NCBI GenBank assembly: GCA_934277985.1
Contig: CAKQWF010000005.1
Coordinates: forward strand, 1-64,000
Length of the DNA stretch: 64,000 nt
Direction of reading: 5' to 3'
DNA from: an uncultured Oxalobacter sp.
GTDB taxonomy: Bacteria > Pseudomonadota > Gammaproteobacteria > Burkholderiales > Burkholderiaceae_D
The notes under the pieces were generated by a model that was given only the letters and a program-made list of their open reading frames with translations, was not told the origin of the DNA and ran no database searches. Of this stretch, positions 36,652-47,741 are shown in pieces. The translations under genes were made by a program, and so were the position numbers. Position 1 is the first letter of the stretch. The number at the start of each line of letters is the position of its first letter.

Positions 36652-37527
36652 TCAGTTTTTTTTGAGTTCCAGTGCCATATCGTACAGCCGGTTTTTGCGG
36701 ATGCCGGTAATTTTCGCGGTCAGGCCGGCAGCGGTCCCCGCGGGAAGTTCGTCGAGCAAAACGGACAGAATATGCCGCGCCTGGCTTTCGTCGTCTTCAC
36801 GGGATGGCGCCCCTTGTACCAGCAATACGAACTCACCTTTTTGTCTGTTCCGGTTTTCTTCTAGCCATGGGATAGCTTCAGATAACGGACAACGGTGAAT
36901 TTCTTCAAACAGTTTGGTCAGTTCCCTTGCGATCACGACGGTACGGGATGGTTCGAAAATATCGGCCAGTGTCCTGACGGTATCGCGAATACGGTGCGGT
37001 GCTTCGTAAATGACCAGCGTGGCGGGAGAATCTTTCAGCTTTCGCAAAACGGTCTGGCGCTGTGCGGTCTTTGCAGGCAAAAAACCGATGAACAGGAATG
37101 ACTCGTCAATCAGACCACCGGCGGAAAGTGCTGTGATGGCGGCAGATGGACCGGGAACGGGAATGACATTGAATCCTGCATTTCGGACGGAATCGACGAT
37201 TTTCGCACCCGGATCGGATATGGCCGGGGTACCGGCATCAGAAACCAGCGCGATACGTTCGCCCCGTTGCAGACGGGCGATCAGTTTTTCTGCCGCTTCA
37301 CGCTCGTTGTGCTGGTGTGCACTGATCAGTTCCTTGTCCAGTCCGTAAAGTCCCAGCAGGTTTTTGGTGACTCGTGTATCCTCACAGGCGACGGCATCCG
37401 CGATTTCCAGAATATGCAATGCCCGCAGGCTGATATCGCCGGCATTACCGATGGGGGTACCGATCACATATAATGTGGCGTCAGGATAGTGCTGATGTGA
37501 CAGCGATTCCATAAAGTGCGGTATCGA
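36652..37527 (-). CDS. rsmI: 16S rRNA (cytidine(1402)-2'-O)-methyltransferase
   Basis: RsmI methylates the ribose of C1402 in 16S rRNA using SAM. The 291 residues show GTPIGNAGDISLRAL, SDAGTPAISDPG and PGPSAAITALSAGG, the tetrapyrrole-methylase-fold signatures. I use a GTG start at 37527 because AAGGAATCAGCC precedes it at good spacing; the ATG at 37512 has no ribosome-binding site, and ATGs at 37569-37575 lack family match. It is divergent from the YraN gene, the conserved neighbour. Confidence 0.93.
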   Translation of the reverse strand, partial: SIPHFMESLSHQHYPDATLYVIGTPIGNAGDISLRALHILEIADAVACEDTRVTKNLLGLYGLDKELISAHQHNEREAAEKLIARLQRGERIALVSDAGTPAISDPGAKIVDSVRNAGFNVIPVPGPSAAITALSAGGLIDESFLFIGFLPAKTAQRQTVLRKLKDSPATLVIYEAPHRIRDTVRTLADIFEPSRTVVIARELTKLFEEIHRCPLSEAIPWLEENRNRQKGEFVLLVQGAPSREDDESQARHILSVLLDELPAGTAAGLTAKITGIRKNRLYDMALELKKN

Positions 37528-37669
37528 CACGGCTGATTCCTTCCATGAATATCGGGCGGCATGATACATGCCCATGCCGGAATTTTGCTGGAGCGTGCAG
37601 CCGAATACAAGAGACCGATTTTGTATGGAATTGTTTCGTCATGCAGCTCTTGTGATATTGTCCTCTAAA

Positions 37670-39315
<1,646 letters not shown>

Positions 39316-39320
39316 CATGT

Positions 39321-39361
39321 GGTATCCGGATCTGCCGTGCAAGGCGGCATGATCGGGTACC
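39321..39361. terminator. Long imperfect hairpin between BON gene and waaC
   Basis: The arms 39321-39337 and 39345-39361 (GGTATCCGG... and ...CGGGTACC) pair almost completely around a seven-base loop, between two convergent stop codons. There is no T run, so it may be a weak bidirectional terminator; low certainty. Confidence 0.4.
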
Positions 39362-39374
39362 GGTAGCGACGGAA

Positions 39375-40361
39375 TCATGTGCCGACTTTGGGGAGCAGGG
39401 TCAGGACGGCGTTTCTGACGTCGTCCAGTGTCGGCACCTCGTTTTCGCCTCCCAGACTGATGACATTGGGTGACCAGTCGCAGCAGGTGCGCCAGCGTGG
39501 AATATTGCAATAAATCTGGACAGTCGGCTTGTCGAAAGCTGCAGCAAGATGTGACAGTCCGGTATCGACACCCACAATAAAGGCAGCCTTGCCGGTGAGT
39601 GTCACCATATCGGTGATGGTCAGGCGTGGCAATACGGACGCACCCGGAATCGATTGCGCCAGTACCTCCGCGTCTTTCTTTTCATCTGGCGATCCCCATG
39701 GCAGCAAAATACGCAGCCCGCTTCTGGCAAGCAAATGTCCGACTTCCGTCCAGCAGGCATGTGGCCATTTCTTGGAAGCGCGGGATGTGCCGTGGAAAAA
39801 AACCGCATACGGGTGTTCAGGCAACCATTCTGGCGTGACATCAGGTGTAACGAGACCGAAATCAGGTGGCGTGTCCAGTGTATAGCCCAGTGCTTTGGCG
39901 ATGACCTCCCGGCTTCTGGTCACGACGTGGATATGCTTTTCGACAGAAATGCTTTGGTCATGAAAAATGCGGGATAACGGTTCATAACCGGATCCGTCAG
40001 TCTTGTGTGCCAGGCCGATCTTTTTGCCACCGGGGACGGTCCGGGAAAAGCCCAGGACAATGCCGGTTTTGATCAGCCCCTGGGTGTCGAAAACGTAGTC
40101 GTATGACTGTTTTTTCAAATGGTTCAGAAAACGTCTGAATTCCTGCCGTGTTTCGGATGAGAATACATGCTTGCGCCACCGTCGCAGTGCGAACGGGATG
40201 ACATCGTTGACATGCCTGTTTTGCCGGACGAGACCGACATAGGGTTCCTCGACGACCCAGTCGATGACGGCATCGGGATAATGGCGGTGTATGTCTGCCA
40301 GAACCGGCAGATTGTGAACTACGTCGCCAAGAGAAGATACCCGAACAATTAGAATACGCAT
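39375..40361 (-). CDS. waaC: Lipopolysaccharide heptosyltransferase I
   Basis: WaaC adds the first heptose to Kdo in the LPS inner core. The 328 residues match the family (GT9). The opening ILIVRVSSLGDVVHNLPVL binds the acceptor; FDTQGLIKTG, FFHGTSRASKKWP and VGVDTGLSHLAAAFDKP near 260-280 are GT-B/GT9 donor motifs. It is a single gene; its 5' side faces the cyclo-ligase gene on the same strand, 30 bases away. Confidence 0.94.
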   Translation of the reverse strand: MRILIVRVSSLGDVVHNLPVLADIHRHYPDAVIDWVVEEPYVGLVRQNRHVNDVIPFALRRWRKHVFSSETRQEFRRFLNHLKKQSYDYVFDTQGLIKTGIVLGFSRTVPGGKKIGLAHKTDGSGYEPLSRIFHDQSISVEKHIHVVTRSREVIAKALGYTLDTPPDFGLVTPDVTPEWLPEHPYAVFFHGTSRASKKWPHACWTEVGHLLARSGLRILLPWGSPDEKKDAEVLAQSIPGASVLPRLTITDMVTLTGKAAFIVGVDTGLSHLAAAFDKPTVQIYCNIPRWRTCCDWSPNVISLGGENEVPTLDDVRNAVLTLLPKVGT

Positions 40362-40391
40362 AAATCGGTCCAGCCAGATTGAAAAACAGCA

Positions 40392-40988
40392 TTAAAGCAT
40401 AATTCCCGTTTCGGTAATAATGCAATGTAGAGGAATATCGTTTTCTTCCGTTTCGAATTCGGTTTTCAGGCAGGAATAGGCGACGCCGATGGTATGCGTA
40501 CCCGGATGGGCGGCCAGCGTCCTGTCGAAAAAGCCGCCGCCGTATCCAAGACGGAAACGGCCGGAAGTATAACCGACACAGGGAATCAACAAGGCTTCTG
40601 GCATGGCGACCGGTTCCTGTTTTTCCGGAATCAGTACGTTATATGCTCCTTTGACGAGTGCGTCACCCGGTTGCCAACGCACGAATTGCAATGGCTGGTC
40701 GCGTGCAGGCGTGATGGGGAGCGACAGGGAGATTTTCCGTGACAGTTCGGTGTACAGTCCGGACAGATCCGGTTCGTTGCGGATGGGCAGATAGACGCCT
40801 ACTGTTTTGAACGGGTGGTTTTCCAGATAGCGCAGAATATGCCTGCTGATGGCGCGGTCGAAGTCGAGGTGCAGGGAGGCAGCCAGTGATTTCCTGATCT
40901 CGAGCAGTGACTTGCGCAATGATTTTTTGGATACGTCCGGTGTCTGCCGGTCATCACGCAAGGTATTTGGGTCTGGTGGTAAACTCAT
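40392..40988 (-). CDS. 5-Formyltetrahydrofolate cyclo-ligase
   Basis: The enzyme recycles 5-formyl-THF to methenyl-THF with ATP. The 198 residues contain the opening basic helix (KKSLRKSLLEIRKSL), GVYLPIRNEPDL, and the ATP/Mg motif RLGYGGGFFDRTLA near the C-terminus. The start at 40988 (MSLPPDP) is used; the longer frame to 41159 overlaps the divergent slt promoter and start. The two genes share a 40-base divergent region. Confidence 0.92.
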   Translation of the reverse strand: MSLPPDPNTLRDDRQTPDVSKKSLRKSLLEIRKSLAASLHLDFDRAISRHILRYLENHPFKTVGVYLPIRNEPDLSGLYTELSRKISLSLPITPARDQPLQFVRWQPGDALVKGAYNVLIPEKQEPVAMPEALLIPCVGYTSGRFRLGYGGGFFDRTLAAHPGTHTIGVAYSCLKTEFETEENDIPLHCIITETGIML

Positions 40989-41028
40989 AAGATAAAGAAT
41001 AATCGATATGCAATAAAAAGAGGTGCCT

Positions 41029-42942
41029 ATGGTTGCGAAATTCAGGAATATCGTATGGCTGGTTTTGGCATTCGCCGTGTTTCCGTGCGCCGGTGCATCT
41101 TTGGATACATCTTCAGCACAGGATGAGGCGTTCAGACAGTTGAGAGATGCCGCGCGCAAGGGTGATGCCGTACGTGCGACAGAACTGGCCGCCAGTCTGC
41201 GCGATTATCCCGTTCCTTCTTATGTCGATTATTATCTGCTCAAATCGGATTTGCGCAATGCCGATGAAACGCAGGTCGATGCCTATTTGTCGCGATACAG
41301 GGATACAGCCATTGCAGACCGCTTGAGAAACGACTGGTTGCTGATACAGGGACGTCAGCAGAACTGGGCGAGTTTCGACCGGCATTATCCGCAATTTGTG
41401 CTCGACGACGACATGCAGGTCAAATGCTATGCCTTGATGTCCAGAGCGGACAAGGGAGAAAATGTCGCCGGTGATGCACGTATCCTGCTGACGCTACCGA
41501 AAAAATATGGAGAAGCCTGCTATGCACTCGTTTCCGATCTGGCGGAAAAAAGGCAGTTCGGTGACGATGACATCTGGTACCAGAGTCGTTTGGCATCCGA
41601 AAACAATCTGACGACACTGGCGACGCGTATCGCCACATTGTCAGGTGCCGGGAGCGCCGAAGTATCCAAAGCCATGGAATTGCCGGCAACCATTCTGGAA
41701 CAGGGTCCAGGCAACGACAGGATGTCGCATGAAGTGTATTTGCTGGCACTGGGACGGATGGCCAAAAAAAATCGGGAACAGGCGGCGAGGTATCTCGAGG
41801 AGGCATTGCCGAACCTGAGCGAAAAGGAGCAGGCCATCGGCTGGTCGCTGATCGCTCTGCCGGCCTCGATTGCCTTGTCGCCCGATGCACTGGAATACTG
41901 GCAGAAAGCGTCCCGTGCGGATATCGTGATGTCCCCGTTCGCTCATGAATGGAAAGTCAGGACGGCATTGCGTCGGCAAAACTGGCCGCTCGTTCAGGAA
42001 TGGATCGCCCGGATGCCGGCTTCGCTGCAAAAAGAACCGTCATGGGTTTACTGGAAAGGGCGTGCGTTGCAGGCACAGGGACAGCGTGACAAGGCGAACA
42101 AACTGTTTGCGACGATTGCGGGACAGCACCATTTCTACGGACAACTGGCACAGGAAGAACTGGGACATAAAATACAGGTTCCGGCCCATCGTGTGACGTT
42201 TAAGGATTCCGAGATGAAAGCCATGTCCGGAAACCAGGGATTTTTGCTGGCACAAAAGTTTTTCGGAATGAACTGGCGTTTTGAAGGGATTCGTGAATGG
42301 AACTGGCAGCTACGCAAAATGGATGAGCACCAGTTGCTCGTGGCGGCCGAATATGCCAGAAAAGTGAATTTGCTCGACAGAATGGTCAATACGTCGGACC
42401 GGACGAAAAACGAAACCGATTTCACGCAACGCTTCCCAGCGCCTTATCAGGAAATCGTCGAACAGGCGACAGGCGAACTGGGGCTGGATATGGCATGGAC
42501 ATATGGTCTGGTTCGCCAGGAATCCCGTTTCGTGATGAATGCCCAATCGTCGGTCGGTGCGTCGGGTCTGATGCAGGTCATGCCCGCGACGGCGCGGTAT
42601 GTCGCCAAAAAAATCGGACTGACGGATTACCGCTATGGCAAGATCAACAGCCTTGAAACCAATATTTTGCTGGGAACCAATTATCTGAACATGGTTCTGA
42701 ACGATCTGGACGGTTCACAGGTATTGGCGACAGCGGCTTACAATGCCGGTCCGCGCCGCCCAAAAAACTGGCGTTCGACGCTCGTCAGAACAGTGGATGG
42801 GGCAGTGTTCGCGGAAACCATACCATTTACGGAAACGCGGGATTATGTCAAAAACGTCATGTCCAATGCGACTTATTATGCAGCACTGTTCGAAAAGCGC
42901 CCACAATCCCTGAAAGCACGGTTGGGATATGTCTCACCATGA
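41029..42942 (+). CDS. slt: Soluble lytic murein transglycosylase
   Basis: Slt cuts peptidoglycan strands to 1,6-anhydromuropeptides. The 637 residues begin with a signal peptide (FAVFPCAGA), continue as a long helical superhelix of about 450 residues, and end in a lysozyme-like domain with catalytic Glu in RQESRFVMNAQSSVGASGLM and the YNAGPRRPKNW motif. The ATG at 41029 has AAGAGG in front; a GTG two codons earlier is possible. Confidence 0.94.
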   Translation: MVAKFRNIVWLVLAFAVFPCAGASLDTSSAQDEAFRQLRDAARKGDAVRATELAASLRDYPVPSYVDYYLLKSDLRNADETQVDAYLSRYRDTAIADRLRNDWLLIQGRQQNWASFDRHYPQFVLDDDMQVKCYALMSRADKGENVAGDARILLTLPKKYGEACYALVSDLAEKRQFGDDDIWYQSRLASENNLTTLATRIATLSGAGSAEVSKAMELPATILEQGPGNDRMSHEVYLLALGRMAKKNREQAARYLEEALPNLSEKEQAIGWSLIALPASIALSPDALEYWQKASRADIVMSPFAHEWKVRTALRRQNWPLVQEWIARMPASLQKEPSWVYWKGRALQAQGQRDKANKLFATIAGQHHFYGQLAQEELGHKIQVPAHRVTFKDSEMKAMSGNQGFLLAQKFFGMNWRFEGIREWNWQLRKMDEHQLLVAAEYARKVNLLDRMVNTSDRTKNETDFTQRFPAPYQEIVEQATGELGLDMAWTYGLVRQESRFVMNAQSSVGASGLMQVMPATARYVAKKIGLTDYRYGKINSLETNILLGTNYLNMVLNDLDGSQVLATAAYNAGPRRPKNWRSTLVRTVDGAVFAETIPFTETRDYVKNVMSNATYYAALFEKRPQSLKARLGYVSP

Positions 42943-43057
42943 GATATTTCAAAACCATTTATAATTCAGAAATAGAGATACGCAGCAAAACAGAAATGGG
43001 TAAATGGTTTTTCCGGCCGCAAAACGGCTGGATACTTGATGTGAGTGAAAAAGACTT

Positions 43058-44338
43058 ATGAAAATATATACCGTTGGCGGAGCTGTGCGTGATGTCATTA
43101 TGGGGCGTCCTATACATGACAGCGATTTCGTGGTCGTCGGTTCTACGGTCGAGGAAATGCTGTCTTTGGGATTCAAGCCGATCGGCAAGGACTTCCCTGT
43201 TTTTCTGCATCCCGAAACACGTCAGGAATATGCGTTGGCCAGAACAGAGCGGAAAGTGGCGCCGGGATACAAGGGATTCATTTTCCATGCGTCACCGGAT
43301 GTGACGCTGGAAGAAGACCTGTTGCGTCGTGATCTGACCATCAATGCCATGGCCATGTCCGAAGACGGGGAATTGATCGATCCGTTCGGCGGACGGAAAG
43401 ATATCGAGGCGAAAGTCTTTCGCCATGTATCGGACGCCTTCAGCGAAGACCCTGTCCGGATTTTGCGTCTGGCGCGTTTCGCCGCCAGATTCACCGATTT
43501 CACAGTCGCGCCGGAAACCATGGATTTGATGAAAAAAATGGTTGCATCCGGCGAAGTGGATGCGCTTGTTCCGGAACGTGTCTGGAAAGAGTTGTCGCAG
43601 GGGCTGATGGAGGAACAGCCATCACGCATGATCATGATTCTTCACGAATGCGGCGCGCTGGCACGGCTTTTCCCGGAAATCGAAGCGTTATGGAACGTTC
43701 CGCAGCCTGAACAGTATCATCCGGAAATTTATGCCGGAAAACATACCATGCTGGCGCTGGATTATGCGGCCCGGCAGAATTATCCGCTGACAGTCCGTTT
43801 TGCGGTACTGTTGCACGATGTCGGCAAGGGAACGACACCCGAAAACCAGTGGCCGCATCATCGTGCACACGAAGAACGCGGTGCGCCGCTGGTCGATAAT
43901 ATCTGTCGTCGGTTGCATGTTTCGAACATGTATCGTGACATCGCCGTCATGACCGCAAGGGAACACGGCAATATCCGGCGCAGTTCGGAATTGCGTTCCA
44001 AGACGGCTGTCATGGTGCTGGAACGTTGCGATGCATTCCGACGTCCTGACCGGTTCGTGGACGTCATCAATGCGACGGAATGCGATTTGAGGGGCCGCAA
44101 GTCGGATACGGTCAGCTTCGAGAATATTCCGTTCCCGCAGCGTGAATACTGGATGATGGTGTTGAATGCAGCCCGCAGTATCGACGCATCGGCGATCATC
44201 CAGTCGATGGATGATGCATCCGAGGAAATTCCGCGCGTATTGCACAATGCACGTGTCGATGCGGCTGCCGATGCAGTCAATGCCATGCGTTTCGGAACGA
44301 TCAAGAAAGTCGGCGTCGGCAAGACGCCCGCATCCTGA
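43058..44338 (+). CDS. cca: CCA tRNA nucleotidyltransferase with HD domain
   Basis: Adds and repairs the 3' CCA of tRNA. The 426 residues start with the nucleotidyltransferase head GGAVRDVIMGRPIHDSDFVV (6-25), then RRDLTINAMAM and the neck EDPVRILRLARFAARF, and end with an HD domain (HDVGKG near 255) that gives the bacterial gamma-type enzyme its phosphatase and phosphodiesterase activities. It follows slt by 115 bases on the same strand. Confidence 0.96.
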   Translation: MKIYTVGGAVRDVIMGRPIHDSDFVVVGSTVEEMLSLGFKPIGKDFPVFLHPETRQEYALARTERKVAPGYKGFIFHASPDVTLEEDLLRRDLTINAMAMSEDGELIDPFGGRKDIEAKVFRHVSDAFSEDPVRILRLARFAARFTDFTVAPETMDLMKKMVASGEVDALVPERVWKELSQGLMEEQPSRMIMILHECGALARLFPEIEALWNVPQPEQYHPEIYAGKHTMLALDYAARQNYPLTVRFAVLLHDVGKGTTPENQWPHHRAHEERGAPLVDNICRRLHVSNMYRDIAVMTAREHGNIRRSSELRSKTAVMVLERCDAFRRPDRFVDVINATECDLRGRKSDTVSFENIPFPQREYWMMVLNAARSIDASAIIQSMDDASEEIPRVLHNARVDAAADAVNAMRFGTIKKVGVGKTPAS

Positions 44339-44396
44339 CCGTTCAGGAACGGGATTTCCCGTGCACCGGGGGACATTTCAGCCGAAAAAGGAGAAC

Positions 44397-45029
44397 ATGC
44401 AAGAAAATCCTGTTGTTTTCATCAAGGAACTGTCCGAACGGGATCGTCCTTTCATGCTCAATCATTTTCTGGGCCTGAGTGCCGCAGACCGGCGTTTGCG
44501 TTTCGGAGCAGCGTTGCCGGATGAGGCGGTGACGCGTTATGTCCAGAGTATCGATTTCACGCGCGATACGGTTTTCGGCGTGTACGAAAGTACATACAGT
44601 CTTGTCGGTGTCGGACATCTCGCTTTTCTGGATCCGGCAGCATTGCCTGCACTGGATGGGGAGCGCAAACATCGGGTGGCCGAATTCGGCGTTTCCGTGT
44701 CGGCCCCCATGCGTCGCAAAAACGTCGGAACCAAATTATTTGATCGTGCGGCCATTCATTGCCGCAACAGGCACATCGATACCCTGTATATTCATTGTCT
44801 GGCGTCAAACAAACCCATGTTGTGCATTGCCGAGAAGGCAGGTATGCAAATCCACAAGGATCATGGTGAGGTGGATGGTTATTTGCGCTTGCCGGAACCG
44901 GATTCCGAGAGTGTCCGTCAGGAACAAGCCGAGGAACGGGTTGCATCCCTTGATTATGCGTTGAATGGAAGGATCCGGCATGCTGTCGGTTGGCTCAGGA
45001 ATCTGGTACGGCAGGAAACGGCAACATAA
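44397..45029 (+). CDS. GNAT family N-acetyltransferase
   Basis: A 210-residue acetyltransferase-fold protein. VAEFGVSVSAPMRRKNVGTKLFDRA holds the acetyl-CoA loop (R/K-x-x-G-x-G/K form: RRKNVGTKL) and HCLASNKPMLCIAEKAGM is the C-terminal strand-helix. The first 25 residues contain the ELSERDRPFMLNHF type opening. The ATG at 44397 has AAAGGAG in front. It follows cca by 58 bases and is probably co-transcribed. The substrate is unknown. Confidence 0.88.
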   Translation: MQENPVVFIKELSERDRPFMLNHFLGLSAADRRLRFGAALPDEAVTRYVQSIDFTRDTVFGVYESTYSLVGVGHLAFLDPAALPALDGERKHRVAEFGVSVSAPMRRKNVGTKLFDRAAIHCRNRHIDTLYIHCLASNKPMLCIAEKAGMQIHKDHGEVDGYLRLPEPDSESVRQEQAEERVASLDYALNGRIRHAVGWLRNLVRQETAT

Positions 45030-45102
45030 CCCCGTTTTGTTAGTGACAATGCATTGTGAAGCCAGATAGCATCAGGATATCTGTATCCGACATGGATAAC
45101 GG

Positions 45103-45139
45103 ACAAGGCGAATCTGGCGCTTTGCAAGATTCGCCTTGT
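45103..45139. terminator. 13-base perfect hairpin between GNAT and nitrilase genes
   Basis: ACAAGGCGAATCT (45103-45115) and AGATTCGCCTTGT (45127-45139) pair perfectly with an 11-base loop. It is placed between two convergent genes, 73 bases after the GNAT stop and 9 bases after the nitrilase stop on the other strand. No T run follows, so it is an unusual terminator or a boundary element of the nitrilase island. Confidence 0.5.
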
Positions 45140-45147
45140 GGCAGAAA

Positions 45148-46191
45148 CTAGAGGATGCAGGTTTCATGACAGGGTGTTTCCGAGAATGTCGGCGAGCAAT
45201 ATTCTTCTGATGAAAAATGTGCCGGTTTCTGTTCAGATCGGTTGACATGAAGCTGGAAAATATCCAGTCTCTGATACGAGCCGACAATATCATGAATGCC
45301 TTTCAGAGCGATTTCTCTTGAGATATCGATATCTGCATAAACAATACCCTCTTTTCCGACAATCGGTTCCGATGCGTATTCACCATCAGGACCGACAATC
45401 ATGGTGGCTGCCGGACAGGCGTTTTCCAGAAAGGTGCGCAAGGTCTCATTATCGCCGGCTACCTGATTGATGGCGTCTTCATCAAGTACACCTGACGACG
45501 CAATATTAAAAACCTTTCCCTCGAAGGCGTGTGATGCTGCTCTGACATGAATGACATCTTTCATATTGTATCCACCTGAAATATTGGATTGGCGCATGGT
45601 GGGCCAGCAAGGCGGATAGGTAGAAATATGTACCTGTTCACCTTGTGCCACCATACTGTATCGTGCCAGCGTATTGGTGTTTTCTCCACAAATCAGCACA
45701 CCCAGTTTTCCGATTTTCGTATCATGTACCAGCAGGGATGAGCCGTCGCCAAAGCTGTGCACCAGTTTTTCAGCCCAGGTTGGCATGATCTTCCGGTGCT
45801 TGCCGATCAGGTTGCCGTGATCGTCGAATAACAGATTCGTATTCCACATGGCACCCATACTGTAATCTGACTTTTCGGTAACGCCGATTGAAAGAAAAAC
45901 ATGATATTTTCTGGCAAGGTTCGCCAATCTTTCAAAAGCGACGCTTTTGACATCCAGAGCGTTTTCGTACAGTCGTTTGAAAAGTGGATGCTGGTCTATC
46001 GGAGCCTGTACCAGACACCAGACAGGAAAACAGGGAATGAAAGATTCCGGAAAAACAACCAGCTTTGCACCCTGTTCCGTAGCTTCTTGCAGCAAGGTTT
46101 CCACTTTGTCGATAGTCGCTTCGCGATTCAGGAAAACGGGAGCAGCCTGAACAGCAGCTGCCTTGAATACAGGATAAGTATCGCCACTCAT
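45148..46191 (-). CDS. Nitrilase family carbon-nitrogen hydrolase
   Basis: A 347-residue nitrilase-superfamily enzyme. The catalytic triad is visible: Glu49 in VVFPESFIP, Lys134 in KHRKIMPTWAEK and Cys168 in LICGENTN. Length and the CGENTN context match true nitrilases (branch 1, hydrolysing organic nitriles to acids and ammonia) better than amidases. It lies 15 bases downstream of a symporter gene on the same strand and would be co-transcribed with it and with a YjcH-type gene. The substrate is unknown. The start has AAAGGAATGAAAA upstream. Confidence 0.92.
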   Translation of the reverse strand: MSGDTYPVFKAAAVQAAPVFLNREATIDKVETLLQEATEQGAKLVVFPESFIPCFPVWCLVQAPIDQHPLFKRLYENALDVKSVAFERLANLARKYHVFLSIGVTEKSDYSMGAMWNTNLLFDDHGNLIGKHRKIMPTWAEKLVHSFGDGSSLLVHDTKIGKLGVLICGENTNTLARYSMVAQGEQVHISTYPPCWPTMRQSNISGGYNMKDVIHVRAASHAFEGKVFNIASSGVLDEDAINQVAGDNETLRTFLENACPAATMIVGPDGEYASEPIVGKEGIVYADIDISREIALKGIHDIVGSYQRLDIFQLHVNRSEQKPAHFSSEEYCSPTFSETPCHETCIL

Positions 46192-46206
46192 TTTTCATTC
46201 CTTTCT

Positions 46207-47736
46207 TTATTCAGCGCCCAGTCCGCTATGGGAACGGACGGACAGTTCGACATATTTCTGTTCAGCAGCTTTGTCAGCCGTTAGCAATGACGCGATAACT
46301 GTGATCAAAAAACCTAGCGGAATGGTCACAATGCCCGGGTTGTTTAACGGAAAAACAGCATCACCCCCCATGATGGATGGACCGGTCAATACAGCGAAAA
46401 GAGAAATGACCGTTCCGCCGATGATGCCGACCAATGCACCTGTTGTCGTCAGTTTTTTCCAGTACAACGCCAGGATAATCGTTGGCAAATTGACAGTTGC
46501 CGCGATAGAAAACGCCAGGCCGGAAAGATACGCTACGTTCATATGCTTTAATGCCAGCGAACAGATAATGGCGAGAATACCAATCGCAATAGCAGATATC
46601 CGGGCGGTTCTGATTTGTCCGTGATGATCCTGAATACCGTTTTTCACGACTTTGAACCAGAAATCGTAAGAAAAAGCTGTCGATGCTGCGATGCAAAGTC
46701 CCGAAACGGTTGCGATAACCGTAATGAAGGCAATGGAGACAATGAATGCCATGAACAGTTCTCCTGTAAACGAACCTTCACCTCCTGCGACGAATCTTGC
46801 CAGCATTGGGGTTGCCAGATTGCCGCCGGGATCCATCGCGTAAATCGCAGCTTTGCCGACCAGTACGGCGGCACCGAGACCGAAAATGAACGTGATCATG
46901 TGAAACATGCCCATAAACAGCATCGTCCAGAGCGCACTCTTTTGTGCCTGTTCCTTGGATTTGACTGTAAACAGGCGCATCAGGACATGTGGCATGGCAG
47001 CTGTACCAAACAACAGGCTCAGGCCCAATGAATATCTTTCAACAGGGTTTTTGAGCCAGCCGCCTTGCTGAATCCATTTTTCTCCCAGTTCCGGAGAATT
47101 GACGACAGCATCGAAAAGGTTGGAAACGCTGAAATCGAAGTGAGACATAGTCAGCCATGCCAGCAGATAACCGGCTGCCAGCAACAGAATGGCTTTGAGC
47201 GACTAAATCCATGTGGCAGCCATCATGCCGCCCAGCACCACATAGACGATCATCAAACCACCGACGACCAGAATACCGACCGTATCTGAGATGCCGAACA
47301 AAATCTTGCTTAATGCACCGGCTGCGACCATTTGCGGAATCAGATAAGTCAGGCTGACGATAAATACCGTGACCGCGACAGCCGGACGTATCGATTTCTG
47401 GTTAAGCCGATAGGATACGATATCAATGAAAGTATATTTCCCGGAGTTGCGGATGACCTCTGCAATCAGAATCAATACCACGAAAAACGAGGCGAACCAG
47501 CAAATCGAAAAAATTTCACCGTCCAGCCCGTGAAATGCGATCAGACCCGCAATCCCCAGAAAGGCGCCGGACGCCATGAATTCTCCGGCGATTGCCAGAC
47601 CGTTTTGCCATCCTGGAATATCGCCACCGGCAGCATAAAAATCTTTATCGGTTCTGACTTTCTTGGCCGCTCTGGCCGTTACGATCAATGTTAGTGCAAT
47701 CAGAACCAGAAAAACGATAACCGATAGAATATGCAT
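46207..47736 (-). pseudogene. Acetate-permease-type Na+/solute symporter (ActP/SSS family), broken by an amber codon
   Basis: Two open pieces in the same frame, 47736-47206 (177 residues) and 47202-46207, together make a typical 509-codon sodium:solute symporter. They are separated only by TAG at 47205-47203. The reading goes MMAATWI, stop, SLKAILLLAAGYLL, where ActP relatives have a Gln after the Trp-aliphatic pair; CAG to TAG would need one base change. Family motifs are intact on both sides (DFYAAGGDIPGWQNGLAIA, GGMMAA; FGTAAMPHVLMRLFTV; FVAGGEG). Reading-through by a suppressor tRNA, a sequencing error or a true recent null are possible. It lies between the YjcH-type gene and nitrilase. 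Confidence 0.85.
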
Positions 47737-47741
47737 GATTG

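Noticed and set aside
46207-47184. The symporter pieces as two independent genes
   Set aside because: They share one frame, are interrupted only by a TAG, and together match one symporter of normal length; the second piece has no start signal.
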